64,000 nt of DNA from Flexithrix dorotheae DSM 6795 (GTDB lineage: Bacteria > Bacteroidota > Bacteroidia > Cytophagales > Flammeovirgaceae), in contig NZ_KB903476.1 of assembly GCF_000379765.1 (NCBI RefSeq), forward strand, positions 186,204 to 250,203, in the 5' to 3' direction. Positions 1 through 8,681 of the stretch are shown here, piece by piece. The position numbers and the translations under genes were made by a program. The notes below the pieces were generated by a model. It saw nothing but the letters and a program-made list of their open reading frames with translations. It was not told the DNA's origin and did not search any database. Position 1 is the first letter of the stretch. Each line of letters begins with the position of its first letter.

Positions 1-821
1 TCAGAAAAGAAGAATCTGACCTTATCTCCTATTTAAGACCTGATAGTAAAGCTCAGGTTACTATTGAATATGGAGATGATAATAAGCCTCGAAGGGTTCA
101 TACCATCGTACTTTCTACTCAGCATGATGAGTTTGCAAGTGAAGCAGAAATGCTGGCAAAAATTGAAAAGGATATCAAGGAAATTCTAATTCCAAGAGTG
201 ATTCCTGCTGAATTGCTGGATGAAAATACCATTTATCACATTAACCCAACTGGCAAGTTTGTTATTGGTGGGCCTCATGGAGATGCAGGTTTGACAGGAA
301 GAAAAATTATTGTAGACACCTACGGAGGAAAAGGCGCACACGGTGGTGGAGCATTTTCTGGAAAAGATTCATCTAAGGTAGATAGAAGTGCTGCCTATGC
401 TTCAAGACACGTTGCCAAGAACCTTGTTGCTGCGGGAGTAGCTGATGAAATTTTGGTTCAGGTAGCTTATGCTATAGGTGTTTCCAGACCTGTTTCCCTA
501 AACGTAAATACCTACGGAACTGCTAAAGTGGATTTATCGGATATTCAAATTGCTGAGAGAGTAAATAAAATATTTGATATGGGACCAAAAGCCATTGTAG
601 AAAGATTTGGATTGAAAAACCCAATCTTCTCTGATTCAGCGGCTTATGGTCATATGGGAAGAGAACCTTATTCTAAAGAGGTTGAAACACTTATTGTAGA
701 TGTCGAAGAAACTGATTCCGTTAGAAAAGAAGTAAGAAAGAAAGAGAAAAAATCTTTTGAGTTCTTTACCTGGGAAAAACTTGATTATGTTGATAAAGTA
801 AAAGATGCTTTTGGTCTTTAA
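1..821 (+). CDS. metK: S-adenosylmethionine synthetase, 5'-truncated by window edge
   Basis: This is the C-terminal 272 residues of methionine adenosyltransferase, which makes S-adenosylmethionine from methionine and ATP in the cytoplasm. The reading frame is open from base 3, so the ATG at 150 is internal and the real start lies before the window. Recognisable pieces are GDAGLTGRK, the following VDTYGG, and the glycine-rich GGGAFSGKD segment that binds the triphosphate, then [10 protein letters not shown]. The C-terminal tail ends in DAFGL about where family members end. A bidirectional hairpin terminator follows the stop. The truncation is only the window edge; identification is secure. Confidence 0.96.
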   Translation, partial: RKEESDLISYLRPDSKAQVTIEYGDDNKPRRVHTIVLSTQHDEFASEAEMLAKIEKDIKEILIPRVIPAELLDENTIYHINPTGKFVIGGPHGDAGLTGRKIIVDTYGGKGAHGGGAFSGKDSSKVDRSAAYASRHVAKNLVAAGVADEILVQVAYAIGVSRPVSLNVNTYGTAKVDLSDIQIAERVNKIFDMGPKAIVERFGLKNPIFSDSAAYGHMGREPYSKEVETLIVDVEETDSVRKEVRKKEKKSFEFFTWEKLDYVDKVKDAFGL

Positions 822-845
822 TCTTTGTTTCGACCATCAGAAAAC

Positions 846-877
846 AAAAAAAAACCGGCCTGGACCGGTTTTTTTTT
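846..877. terminator. Bidirectional terminator between metK and bshA
   Basis: An A-run, an AACCGG stem with a CCTGGA loop, a CCGGTT stem and a T-run lie between two convergent genes. The A- and T-runs flank the stem on both sides, so it can serve metK on the plus strand and bshA on the minus strand. Confidence 0.85.
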
Positions 878-888
878 GTTCCATAATA

Positions 889-2031
889 TTAAATCATTAC
901 CTGATTCCTCTGCCTTTTTACCACATTCTCATAAACTTCTTCATACAAGGGCAAAATTTTAGAAAGCTCAAAATCCCTGGCTCTATTTAAAGCATTTTCT
1001 TTAAAGGTTGGTAGATTTTTATCATCCAGAATGAATAAGGCATTGTTTACCATGTCATCAATATCACCTACATCACTTAACATTCCTGAGACTCCATGGA
1101 TATTTAATTCTGGGATTCCCCCTGCATTAGTGGAAATTACAGGAACTTCACATGCCATGGCTTCCAGTGCGGCAAGCCCAAAACTTTCCTTTTCTGATGG
1201 CATAATAAATAAATCCCCTACAGAAAGTAACTCCTCTACAGCTTCTAATTTCCCCAGAAAACGAACATCCTCAAAAATACCCATTTCCTGACACTCATCT
1301 TCTATTCTCCTTCGTTCAGGTCCGTCCCCAATTAGGATTAATTTAGCAGGAATTTTCTTTTTGATATGGCAAAATATCTTCACCACATCATTCACCCTTT
1401 TTACCTTCCTAAAGTTGGAGGTGTGAATTAAAAGCTTTTCATTATTTGGACAAATAGCCTTTTTAAAATGCTCTTTCTTCTGCTTTTTAAACCTGTCCAG
1501 ATCAATAAAGTTGGGGATTACCTTAATGTCCGTATGAATATCAAAATGAGAGAGTGTCTCTTTTTTCAAATCCTCAGAAACCGCTGTCACTCCATCAGAT
1601 TGGTTAATGCTAAAGGAAACCACTGGTTCATAGCTTTCATCCTTACCTACCAAAGTAATATCTGTACCATGTAAAGTAGTCACAAAAGGAATATTAATGC
1701 CTTTTGTTTTTAGGATTTGTTTGGCCATATATGCCGCTGAAGCATGGGGAATTGCATAATGAACGTGCAGCAAATCCAGCTTCTCAGTTTTCACCACATT
1801 TACCATTTTACTGGCTAATGCCAATTCATAAGGTGGAAACTCAAACAAAGGATATGTCCGAATATCAACTTTATGATAATATAAATTTTCGGTGATATAA
1901 TCCAATCTGGTGGGTTGGGAGTAGGTGATGAAGTGAATGTGGTGTCCTTCATCTGCCAGAGCCTTACCTAATTCTGTTGCTACTACCCCACTACCTCCGT
2001 AGGTAGGGTAGCACACAATTCCTATTTTCAT
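889..2031 (-). CDS. bshA: N-acetyl-alpha-D-glucosaminyl L-malate synthase
   Basis: A family GT4 glycosyltransferase for the first step of bacillithiol synthesis, joining UDP-N-acetylglucosamine to L-malate in the cytoplasm. The 380 residues match the usual family length. The N-terminus carries the BshA-like YPTYGGSGVVATELG segment, followed by HVHYAIPHA near residue 90 and HGTDITLVG near residue 122. The nucleotide-sugar site ESFGLAALEAMA lies near residue 285. Related GT4 enzymes share the fold, but the N-terminal and HYAIPHA signatures are those of BshA. The gene converges on metK and shares its terminator. Its presence suggests the organism uses bacillithiol as a low-molecular-weight thiol; bshB and bshC are not in the window. 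Confidence 0.92.
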   Translation of the reverse strand: MKIGIVCYPTYGGSGVVATELGKALADEGHHIHFITYSQPTRLDYITENLYYHKVDIRTYPLFEFPPYELALASKMVNVVKTEKLDLLHVHYAIPHASAAYMAKQILKTKGINIPFVTTLHGTDITLVGKDESYEPVVSFSINQSDGVTAVSEDLKKETLSHFDIHTDIKVIPNFIDLDRFKKQKKEHFKKAICPNNEKLLIHTSNFRKVKRVNDVVKIFCHIKKKIPAKLILIGDGPERRRIEDECQEMGIFEDVRFLGKLEAVEELLSVGDLFIMPSEKESFGLAALEAMACEVPVISTNAGGIPELNIHGVSGMLSDVGDIDDMVNNALFILDDKNLPTFKENALNRARDFELSKILPLYEEVYENVVKRQRNQVMI

Positions 2032-2149
2032 GCTAATTTATTTTCATCCACTAAGTACCTGTACCTATGAGTATATGAGAGATAGCATCTCATTTTCAAA
2101 TAGTTATGGCACAAACGGATGTATTATATTCCTATTTAATTACTAATTA

Positions 2150-2157
2150 CAAATGTA
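2150..2157 (-). promoter_or_regulatory. Candidate -7 box for bshA
   Basis: The minus strand reads TACATTTG, an exact match to the Bacteroidota -7 consensus TAnnTTTG. It would give a leader of roughly 110 nt. No TTG is found at the ideal distance, so support is only partial. Confidence 0.35.
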
Positions 2158-2360
2158 GCCTTTTTAAAGTTCAATCTTTTTTCCAAATCAAAATTATACC
2201 ACAACAAAACGAACAAATGCCAAATCAATACTGTTCAAAAATTCGATCCCTGAAAGATGGAAAAGCTTATTATTTCAAACAAATATCCCTCATTTTCAAC
2301 AAGTTGTATATTCTGAAAAATATCCAGGTTCTTATCTGGCGGCAAAATAAAAAAAAGACC

Positions 2361-2368
2361 TAAATTTG
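2361..2368 (+). promoter_or_regulatory. Candidate -7 box for the radical SAM gene
   Basis: TAAATTTG matches TAnnTTTG and lies 63 nt before the ATG at 2432. A clear -33 TTG is lacking, so this is a weak prediction. Confidence 0.35.
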
Positions 2369-2431
2369 ATCCTGCTCTAATATTTTTGGTTAAAATAAAA
2401 TCCTTTTTTGAATTTGTTTTGAAGTTCCCCT

Positions 2432-3412
2432 ATGCAATTGATTTCCCATCCGGTTTTGTGCAATTATTATGTTACCTACAGGTGTAATGCGAAATGCGGA
2501 TTTTGCGATATTTGGGAAAGACCATCTCCATATATTACTTTAGAAAATGCTGAAGAAAATTTTAATGACCTGAAGAAACTGGGAGTAAAAGTAATTGATT
2601 TTACCGGAGGTGAGCCATTGTTGCACAGAGAATTAGGCAGATTATTGGAAATGGCAAAAGCAAAGGGCTTTATAACCACTGTCACTACAAATTGCCTGCT
2701 TTATCCCAAATATGCTGATAGTTTCAAAGGATTAATTGATATGTTACATTTTTCCCTGGATTCTCCAGATAAGGAGGAACACGATACTATGCGTGGGGTA
2801 AAATGCTACGATTTCGTGATGAAATCTATCAAAAAAGCAAAAGAAATAGGTGAAAGGCCAGATATCATTTTTACTGTTTTCGATTCTAACATTCATCAGA
2901 TTCAGGAAATTTATGAAAGGATTATCCTGCCCAATAATTTAGTTCTGATTATTAATCCGGCATTTGATTACAACGAAGTGGATACTCAGGGTGGCATTTC
3001 TCAGGAAAATTTAAAAAAACTGGAGCAGTGGCATGGAAAGAAAAATGTATACCTCAATAAAGCTTTCATTGAACTCCGAAAAGACGGGGGGAATCGTATT
3101 GACAATCCTATTTGCAAGGCGGGAAGCAGTACTATAGTAATTTCTCCTGAAAACAAACTGGTCCTTCCTTGTTATCACCTTGGCTTAAAGGAATTAACAA
3201 TCAACGGAGACTTATATGATTTGTATTACTCAAAAAGTGCACAGGAATTGATCAAACAAGAAGGAACTCATCCCAAATGTGAAGGATGCGTAATCAATTG
3301 CTATATGCAACCATCTTTTTCTGTTGCCATGAATAAATATTGGTTTATGGCATTACCAAGCACGCTAAAGTATAATTATATGAAGGGAACCTGGAAACAG
3401 CTCTTTAAATAA
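2432..3412 (+). CDS. Radical SAM protein with C-terminal SPASM-like cysteines
   Basis: A 326-residue radical SAM enzyme. The CNAKCGFC motif (Cys18, Cys22, Cys25) is the CxxxCxxC site for the 4Fe-4S cluster that cleaves S-adenosylmethionine. TGGEPLL near residue 58 is the GGE motif that contacts SAM. A second set of cysteines in the C-terminal third (ICKAG, LPCYH, CEGCVINC) resembles a SPASM/Twitch auxiliary-cluster domain. Such enzymes often modify peptides or build cofactors, but no substrate gene lies nearby: the neighbours are bshA and an L,D-transpeptidase, both on the opposite strand. The reaction is unknown. The first ATG fits the family start, placing the cluster motif near the N-terminus. 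Confidence 0.85.
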   Translation: MQLISHPVLCNYYVTYRCNAKCGFCDIWERPSPYITLENAEENFNDLKKLGVKVIDFTGGEPLLHRELGRLLEMAKAKGFITTVTTNCLLYPKYADSFKGLIDMLHFSLDSPDKEEHDTMRGVKCYDFVMKSIKKAKEIGERPDIIFTVFDSNIHQIQEIYERIILPNNLVLIINPAFDYNEVDTQGGISQENLKKLEQWHGKKNVYLNKAFIELRKDGGNRIDNPICKAGSSTIVISPENKLVLPCYHLGLKELTINGDLYDLYYSKSAQELIKQEGTHPKCEGCVINCYMQPSFSVAMNKYWFMALPSTLKYNYMKGTWKQLFK

Positions 3413-3427
3413 ATTGCAAACCTAAAA

Positions 3428-4237
3428 TTACTCTGTAAATTCATCATCCCTTGCTACCACATCCACATTACTGAACAAATTTCCAAATACATTCTTAATC
3501 AATGCTGATGTAATGGAGAGTTCTTCTTTCAAAATACTTGAGGTGCGCTGATAAATACTGGTTGGGTGGTAAATGAAGAGGCATGTTTTATTGGAAATAG
3601 ACCCAATGATTTGCTTATAATTTGTCATAGGTACTGCAGGGCATCCCAGGCTTCTTCCTAATCTGCCATATCTGGAGATGAAATCTCTGCTCACGTAATC
3701 TGCTCCATGCATTACAATTGCCCTATTTTTTGCATTATCATTTATGCCTTTTTCCTTTCCATTTAGATAAAGTGAAAGCCCATGCTTTCCATGATAAGTG
3801 TCACCAGTTACATAAAACCCAAGGCTACTTTGGAACGATTGAGGGATATTTGAAAAGTTTCTGGCAAATTCATTCCCGGTATTTCTCCCATGCGCTACCA
3901 ATGAATTAAATAGCACCTTTCTGTTCTTTAAATCAATTACCCAAAGCCGGTTATTTTTAGAAGTTTGAGAGAAATCAATAATGGTAATAATGTCTTTTTC
4001 GGCAGACAACTCTCCCTTTGACTTTAATAGTAAAAATCCTTTCAAACCTTTTTCAAAGATTTCATATTTCACCTGATTTCCATGAAAGTCAATAGATTCA
4101 TAAACCCTGTGAAAGTAACTTTCAAGTAGATTGAGAGGTTCTCCTTTTTGAGGAACTGAGGCAATTAAAAAATTGGAGGAAAATAGAAGAATGAAAAAAT
4201 AAGTGGAAAAAATTCTGATCTTAAATGTCGGCTTCAT
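3428..4237 (-). CDS. Secreted murein L,D-transpeptidase, YkuD_2 type
   Basis: A probable L,D-transpeptidase acting on peptidoglycan in the periplasm. The signature SLGCPAV near the C-terminus contains the catalytic cysteine, preceded by VMHGADYVS with the conserved histidine. GNTGNEFARNFSN and the SSLGFYVTG block are typical of the Bacteroidota YkuD_2 (PF13645) family. The longer frame begins with a TTG codon at 4276. I chose the ATG at 4237 because it directly precedes a hydrophobic signal peptide (IFSTYFFILLFSSNFLIA) and leaves 269 residues, close to the family length. The gene stops 15 bp from the convergent radical SAM gene. Whether it makes 3-3 crosslinks or attaches lipoproteins cannot be read from sequence. 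Confidence 0.85.
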   Translation of the reverse strand: MKPTFKIRIFSTYFFILLFSSNFLIASVPQKGEPLNLLESYFHRVYESIDFHGNQVKYEIFEKGLKGFLLLKSKGELSAEKDIITIIDFSQTSKNNRLWVIDLKNRKVLFNSLVAHGRNTGNEFARNFSNIPQSFQSSLGFYVTGDTYHGKHGLSLYLNGKEKGINDNAKNRAIVMHGADYVSRDFISRYGRLGRSLGCPAVPMTNYKQIIGSISNKTCLFIYHPTSIYQRTSSILKEELSITSALIKNVFGNLFSNVDVVARDDEFTE

Positions 4238-4351
4238 TGACGTTAATGCTCTACCTAAGGTTCTATATGTTAACAAATGTTTGCAATATATTTCATATCT
4301 CTATAAAAACCATACCCAAAGACTAAAAAATAGTTCTTACGTGAGATTTTG

Positions 4352-5359
4352 TTAATTAATTAATTTTTTAAACCGTTTTGATTGGCAAATTATTGTATTA
4401 TTACCTTGTTTCACCTGAATAATTGCAGGAAAATCATGTTTGTTTGCCAATTTTAAACCGTCTTTAATTCCTAGTATACATAGTGTGGAAGCCAGATAAT
4501 CGGCTGAAATGCCATCTTTTGCAATGATAGTGGAGGTAATTTGATTGGTAAGCCCTAAGCCCGTTTTAGGATTAACGATATGGGAATACCTTACATCATT
4601 TATTTCGACAAAGTTATACAAATCACCTGACGAAGCTATGGAAATATTCGACAAAACTAATGTTTTGTTCAATGTTGAGGAACTGTCTTTCGCAATATTT
4701 ATCTTCCATCCATTAGCCTCAGGAGGCGCATCCCCTAATAAAATATCTCCACCTCCATCTATTAAGGCCGAATTGATTCCCTCACCACGCAAAACCTTTA
4801 GTATTTCGTCAAGCGTATAGCCTTTTGCAATTCCACCCAAATCCAGTTTCATTTTTGAAGCGATAAGTTTTACAGATTGACTTTTCTGATCTAAAACTAT
4901 TTTGTCATATCCCACAGCCTTTTTAGCATCTTCTAGTTCTTTTGCTGAAGGAAGTTCGTTTTTTCTTTTGGCCCTTCTCCAAAGTTTAACATATCTTCCT
5001 GCGGTGATATCGAAAGCTCCTTTACTTTTTTTGGACGCTTCTAAGGAAACAATAATTACTTTCCAAAGATCATCACTTACAGGCACAAAAGTATTTGTGC
5101 CTGAGGATTGACTTAGCTTATTCAACTCGCTTTCGTTATGGTAATCACTTAACTTTTCGTTGAGGTCATCAATTCTTCTGAATGCTTTTTTGGCTACTAA
5201 ATTGGCTTGTGAACTGTCCTTCGCATAGAAAACTAACCTGAAAGTTGTGCCCATCTTAAAGGTGGAAAATTCAAATTTTTTGAGTGATTGACTGTGGGCT
5301 ATTAAAGGAGATAAATTTACCAGAAAATGAATGACGAAAAACAGCTGATGAAATCGCAT
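4352..5359 (-). CDS. apbE: FAD:protein FMN transferase (ApbE family)
   Basis: A flavin transferase that covalently attaches FMN to threonines of exported or membrane flavoproteins such as NqrB, NqrC and RnfG, acting outside the cytoplasm. The first 24 residues form a signal peptide ending in AHS. Family motifs are KMGTTFRL near the N-terminus, KLDLGGIAKGYTLDE in the middle, the DGGGDILLG loop, and ISADYLASTLCILG, the equivalent of the TADALSTA metal-binding segment. The length of 335 residues is normal. No obvious flavoprotein target is encoded nearby. The L,D-transpeptidase follows 114 bp downstream on the same strand. Confidence 0.92.
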   Translation of the reverse strand: MRFHQLFFVIHFLVNLSPLIAHSQSLKKFEFSTFKMGTTFRLVFYAKDSSQANLVAKKAFRRIDDLNEKLSDYHNESELNKLSQSSGTNTFVPVSDDLWKVIIVSLEASKKSKGAFDITAGRYVKLWRRAKRKNELPSAKELEDAKKAVGYDKIVLDQKSQSVKLIASKMKLDLGGIAKGYTLDEILKVLRGEGINSALIDGGGDILLGDAPPEANGWKINIAKDSSSTLNKTLVLSNISIASSGDLYNFVEINDVRYSHIVNPKTGLGLTNQITSTIIAKDGISADYLASTLCILGIKDGLKLANKHDFPAIIQVKQGNNTIICQSKRFKKLIN

Positions 5360-5458
5360 ATTGGAAGTCTAAATAAAAGGATAATTGTAATTATTACATT
5401 TATAAAATGTGTAATTTTAAAGAATTAAAAAACTGTATATTACTAAAAACTATTGAAA

Positions 5459-8400
5459 ATGAAAATGAATAAAAAAATTATAAATAGCCACCATAATATG
5501 GTTAATTGTAATTTTTATTTCCCAAAATTACTCCCGTCTTTTTTAGTTCTTCTTATTGGCCTGAGTTCTTGTGGTTCACAACCCCAAGAAAAAAGCGCTC
5601 CTCCTCCGGAATTACCTGAAGCAGAAAAAAGGAAGGTTGAAAATGCACTTGTAGGTCTCGATGTTTATGATGGCCTGGAAGCTACTGTATTTGCTACTGA
5701 ACCGATGTTGGTTAACCCAACAAACATGGATATAGACAGCAAAGGAAGGATATGGGTGTGTGAAGCCTATAATTACCGCTATGAACTCAATCCAAATAAC
5801 CCAACCAGGGAATCCGGAGATAGGATTTTGATCTTAGAAGATACAGATGGTGATGGAGTTGCAGATTCAAGAAAGGTATTTTATGAAGGGAAAGATATTG
5901 ATGCGGCCCTTGGTATTGCGGTATTGGGAAATAAAGTAATTGTTTCTACCAGTCCGAATATCTGGGTTTTCACTGATGAAAATGGTGATGATAAACCAGA
6001 TAAAAAAGAACTATTATTCACAGGAATAGGTGGAATTCAGCACGACCATGGGGTTCATTCTTTCATCTTTGGTCCTGATGGTAAATTGTACTTCAATTTT
6101 GGAAATGCTGGTGAGCAGGTTTTGGATAAAGATGGAAAACCGATTGTAGATAAGGCAGGTAATGTGGTGAACCATCAGGGAAAACCTTATCGTCAGGGGA
6201 TGATTTTCAGGTGTAATCCTGATGGAAGCGAATTCGAAGTTTTAGCGCATAATTTTCGAAATAATTATGAAGTGGCTGTAGATGCTTTTGGCACCTTATG
6301 GCAATCAGATAATGATGATGATGGAAATAAAGGAGTGAGGATAAATTATGTGATGGAATATGGGAATTATGGTTATCAAGATGAAATGACCGGTGCAGGG
6401 TGGAGAACCATCAGGACCGGAATGCATGAAGAAATCCCTAAAAGACACTGGCATTTAAACGATCCGGGTGTGGTCCCTAATTTACTGCAAACCGGAGCAG
6501 GCTCCCCAACCGGGATGGTTATTTATGAAGGGCGGTTACTTCCTGAAGTTTTTTGGGATCAGATGATTCATTCTGATGCAGGACCTAATGTAGTAAGAAG
6601 TTATCCAGTGCAAAAAGACGGAGCAGGATACAAAGCGGAAATAGTAAATATCCTTACAGGCACCAGAGATTCGTGGTTCAGGCCTTCTGATGTTTGTATA
6701 GCTCCGGATGGTTCTTTATTTGTGGCAGATTGGTACGATCCGGGTGTAGGTGGTCACCAAATGGGGGATCAAGAACAGGGAAGAATTTATAGAATTGCTC
6801 CTAAAGGACATGCCTATAAAAACCCAACATTAGATTTATCGTCAACAGAAGGTACTATTGCTGCAATGAAAAGTCCTAATATGGCCACCAGATATTTGGG
6901 ATGGAACAAACTTCACAATATGGGAGCCGATGCAGAAGAGGCTTTGAAAACTGAGTTTACTTCTGAAAATCCAAGACATAAAGCCAGGGCATTATGGCTG
7001 CTGGCAAAAATTGAGGGGAAAACCAAGCATTATGTTGATCAGGCCATAAATGATGAGAATGAGGATATTAGAATAACAGGTTTGAGGATTGCCAAACAAA
7101 TGGAAATGCCGGAACTGGTCAATTATATGGAAAAACTTTCCAAAGACAATTCTCCACAAATAAGAAGAGAGGTGGCTATTGCAACCAGGTTTTTAGATGC
7201 TCCCAAGGCAGCAGAAATTTGGGCTGAGGTAGCTGCACAATACCCTTCGGAAGACCGGTGGTATCTGGAAGCTTTGGGAATTGGATCAGATTTAAGACCT
7301 GACGAATTCTTTGCGGCTTATGAGCAAAAAGTGAAAGGAAATTTAAAATCTCCGGAAGCACAGGATATCGTTTGGAGAACAAGGGCAAAAGCCAGTATTC
7401 CCCTTTTGGCTGAATTTATTTCTAATCCGGCCATTACTCCTGAGGGAATGAAACGGTATTTCAGGGCATTTGACTTTCACAATGATCCCTCCAAGGATAA
7501 AGTACTTGTGGCATTAATTGAGACAGATCATCCTGAAAAGGACCAAATTATCCAGATTGCTTTAAATCATATAAGCCCTTCAGTAATTAAAAATTCTCCT
7601 TCCACTGAAAAGCTACTTTTAAGTTCCCTGGAATCTGTAAAAGGAACTAATCAATATATTGAATGGGTCAAAAGATTTGATATTCAAGGGCAAGAAGGCG
7701 AATTGAAACGATTAATGTTGGAAGAAACTAATACAGGGGTTGGAGTAAAAGCAACCCAGTTACTCAGAGAAAAAAAGGGGGTAGACTACTTTCAAAAATT
7801 ATTGTCTTCTGACGATGATTTTATCGTATCCCAAACTTTAACTGCCATGAAACATCTCGGAGATATGGAATCCTGGAATCTGGTAAAAAGTTATGCATTT
7901 GATGAAAACAAGGAATTGGCGGTAAGGAAAAAGGCAATGCAAACTCTTGGAACTGGATGGGTTCAGGAATCGAGGGTATTGGATATGCTGGTAGATAATG
8001 AAATTCCGGAAGAATTAAAAACAACTGCCGTAACTGTACTCATGAGTGCAATTAAAGGATCTATAAGAGAACAAGCTTCTAAATACATGAAGATGCCTGA
8101 AGGAGCAGATAAACTTCCTCCTCTAAAAGAACTGGTGGCCACAGTAGGAAACATAGAAAATGGGAAAGCTAGTTTTGATAAATTCTGTGCTGCCTGCCAT
8201 CAGGTAAATGGAGAAGGAATAGACTTTGGTCCAAAACTTTCCGAAATTGGCAGTAAATTATCAAAAGATGGTTTATATGCTGCCATTATTTATCCAAATG
8301 AAGGGATAAGTTTTGGCTACGAAGGATTTGTTATTGAAACTAAGGATGGGTCAAAATCAGTGGGTTATATTGCCAGTAAAACAGAAGATGAAATTGGCCT

Positions 8401-8578
8401 TAAGCAAATGGGAGGAATGTTAAAAACCTTCAAAACATCTGAGGTTGTTTCTATTGAAGAGCTGGAAAATTCCCTGATGACTTCAGGCCTCCATTTGGCC
8501 ATGAGTAAAGATGAATTAGTAGATTTAGTAGAATATTTATCCTCCCTTAAAAAAGCAGAAGGGTTGGCCAGTAAGTAA
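5459..8578 (+). CDS. PVC-type cytochrome c lipoprotein with beta-propeller and HEAT-like repeats
   Basis: A large (1039 aa) exported lipoprotein. The lipobox LSSC places the lipidated cysteine at residue 38. Next comes a beta-propeller resembling glucose/sorbosone dehydrogenases (residues about 60-430, with DTDGDGVAD and APDGSLFVADWYDP), then a helical HEAT-like repeat region (about 440-870). Near the C-terminus CAACH (910-914) is a c-type haem site followed by GEGIDFGPKLSEIG. This architecture is known from planctomycete/Bacteroidota PVC-type haem-binding proteins thought to oxidise sugars or related compounds. A longer frame starts at a TTG (5453); the ATGs at 5459, 5465 and 5498 are all possible. 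A Tat-exported isomerase-like gene follows 103 bp downstream, suggesting a shared substrate. Confidence 0.85.
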   Translation: MKMNKKIINSHHNMVNCNFYFPKLLPSFLVLLIGLSSCGSQPQEKSAPPPELPEAEKRKVENALVGLDVYDGLEATVFATEPMLVNPTNMDIDSKGRIWVCEAYNYRYELNPNNPTRESGDRILILEDTDGDGVADSRKVFYEGKDIDAALGIAVLGNKVIVSTSPNIWVFTDENGDDKPDKKELLFTGIGGIQHDHGVHSFIFGPDGKLYFNFGNAGEQVLDKDGKPIVDKAGNVVNHQGKPYRQGMIFRCNPDGSEFEVLAHNFRNNYEVAVDAFGTLWQSDNDDDGNKGVRINYVMEYGNYGYQDEMTGAGWRTIRTGMHEEIPKRHWHLNDPGVVPNLLQTGAGSPTGMVIYEGRLLPEVFWDQMIHSDAGPNVVRSYPVQKDGAGYKAEIVNILTGTRDSWFRPSDVCIAPDGSLFVADWYDPGVGGHQMGDQEQGRIYRIAPKGHAYKNPTLDLSSTEGTIAAMKSPNMATRYLGWNKLHNMGADAEEALKTEFTSENPRHKARALWLLAKIEGKTKHYVDQAINDENEDIRITGLRIAKQMEMPELVNYMEKLSKDNSPQIRREVAIATRFLDAPKAAEIWAEVAAQYPSEDRWYLEALGIGSDLRPDEFFAAYEQKVKGNLKSPEAQDIVWRTRAKASIPLLAEFISNPAITPEGMKRYFRAFDFHNDPSKDKVLVALIETDHPEKDQIIQIALNHISPSVIKNSPSTEKLLLSSLESVKGTNQYIEWVKRFDIQGQEGELKRLMLEETNTGVGVKATQLLREKKGVDYFQKLLSSDDDFIVSQTLTAMKHLGDMESWNLVKSYAFDENKELAVRKKAMQTLGTGWVQESRVLDMLVDNEIPEELKTTAVTVLMSAIKGSIREQASKYMKMPEGADKLPPLKELVATVGNIENGKASFDKFCAACHQVNGEGIDFGPKLSEIGSKLSKDGLYAAIIYPNEGISFGYEGFVIETKDGSKSVGYIASKTEDEIGLKQMGGMLKTFKTSEVVSIEELENSLMTSGLHLAMSKDELVDLVEYLSSLKKAEGLASK

Positions 8579-8681
8579 AATGGAAATTGTGTAATTATAT
8601 CAAATGGTATAAATTCTATGGCTGGAAATTGTATCATTTTATATTTCGAATAAAACAAACAATAAGTTAAACTATCAAAAA

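Larger units (their letters stand above)
2032..2431. other. Divergent intergenic region, bshA / radical SAM gene
   Basis: This AT-rich 400-bp stretch separates divergent genes. It holds a near-palindrome (2053-2066) just before bshA, a TACATTTG box on the minus strand (2150-2157) and a TAAATTTG box on the plus strand (2361-2368). The 85-aa open frame inside it (2106-2363) has no recognisable features and is not called. Confidence 0.6.

Noticed and set aside
1-149. A true truncation of metK
   Set aside because: The frame is open to the first codon in the window, so the gene simply continues beyond the edge.
2106-2363. 85-aa open frame upstream of the radical SAM gene
   Set aside because: Composition is that of translated AT-rich non-coding DNA, with no motif or signal, and it overlaps the predicted promoter region.
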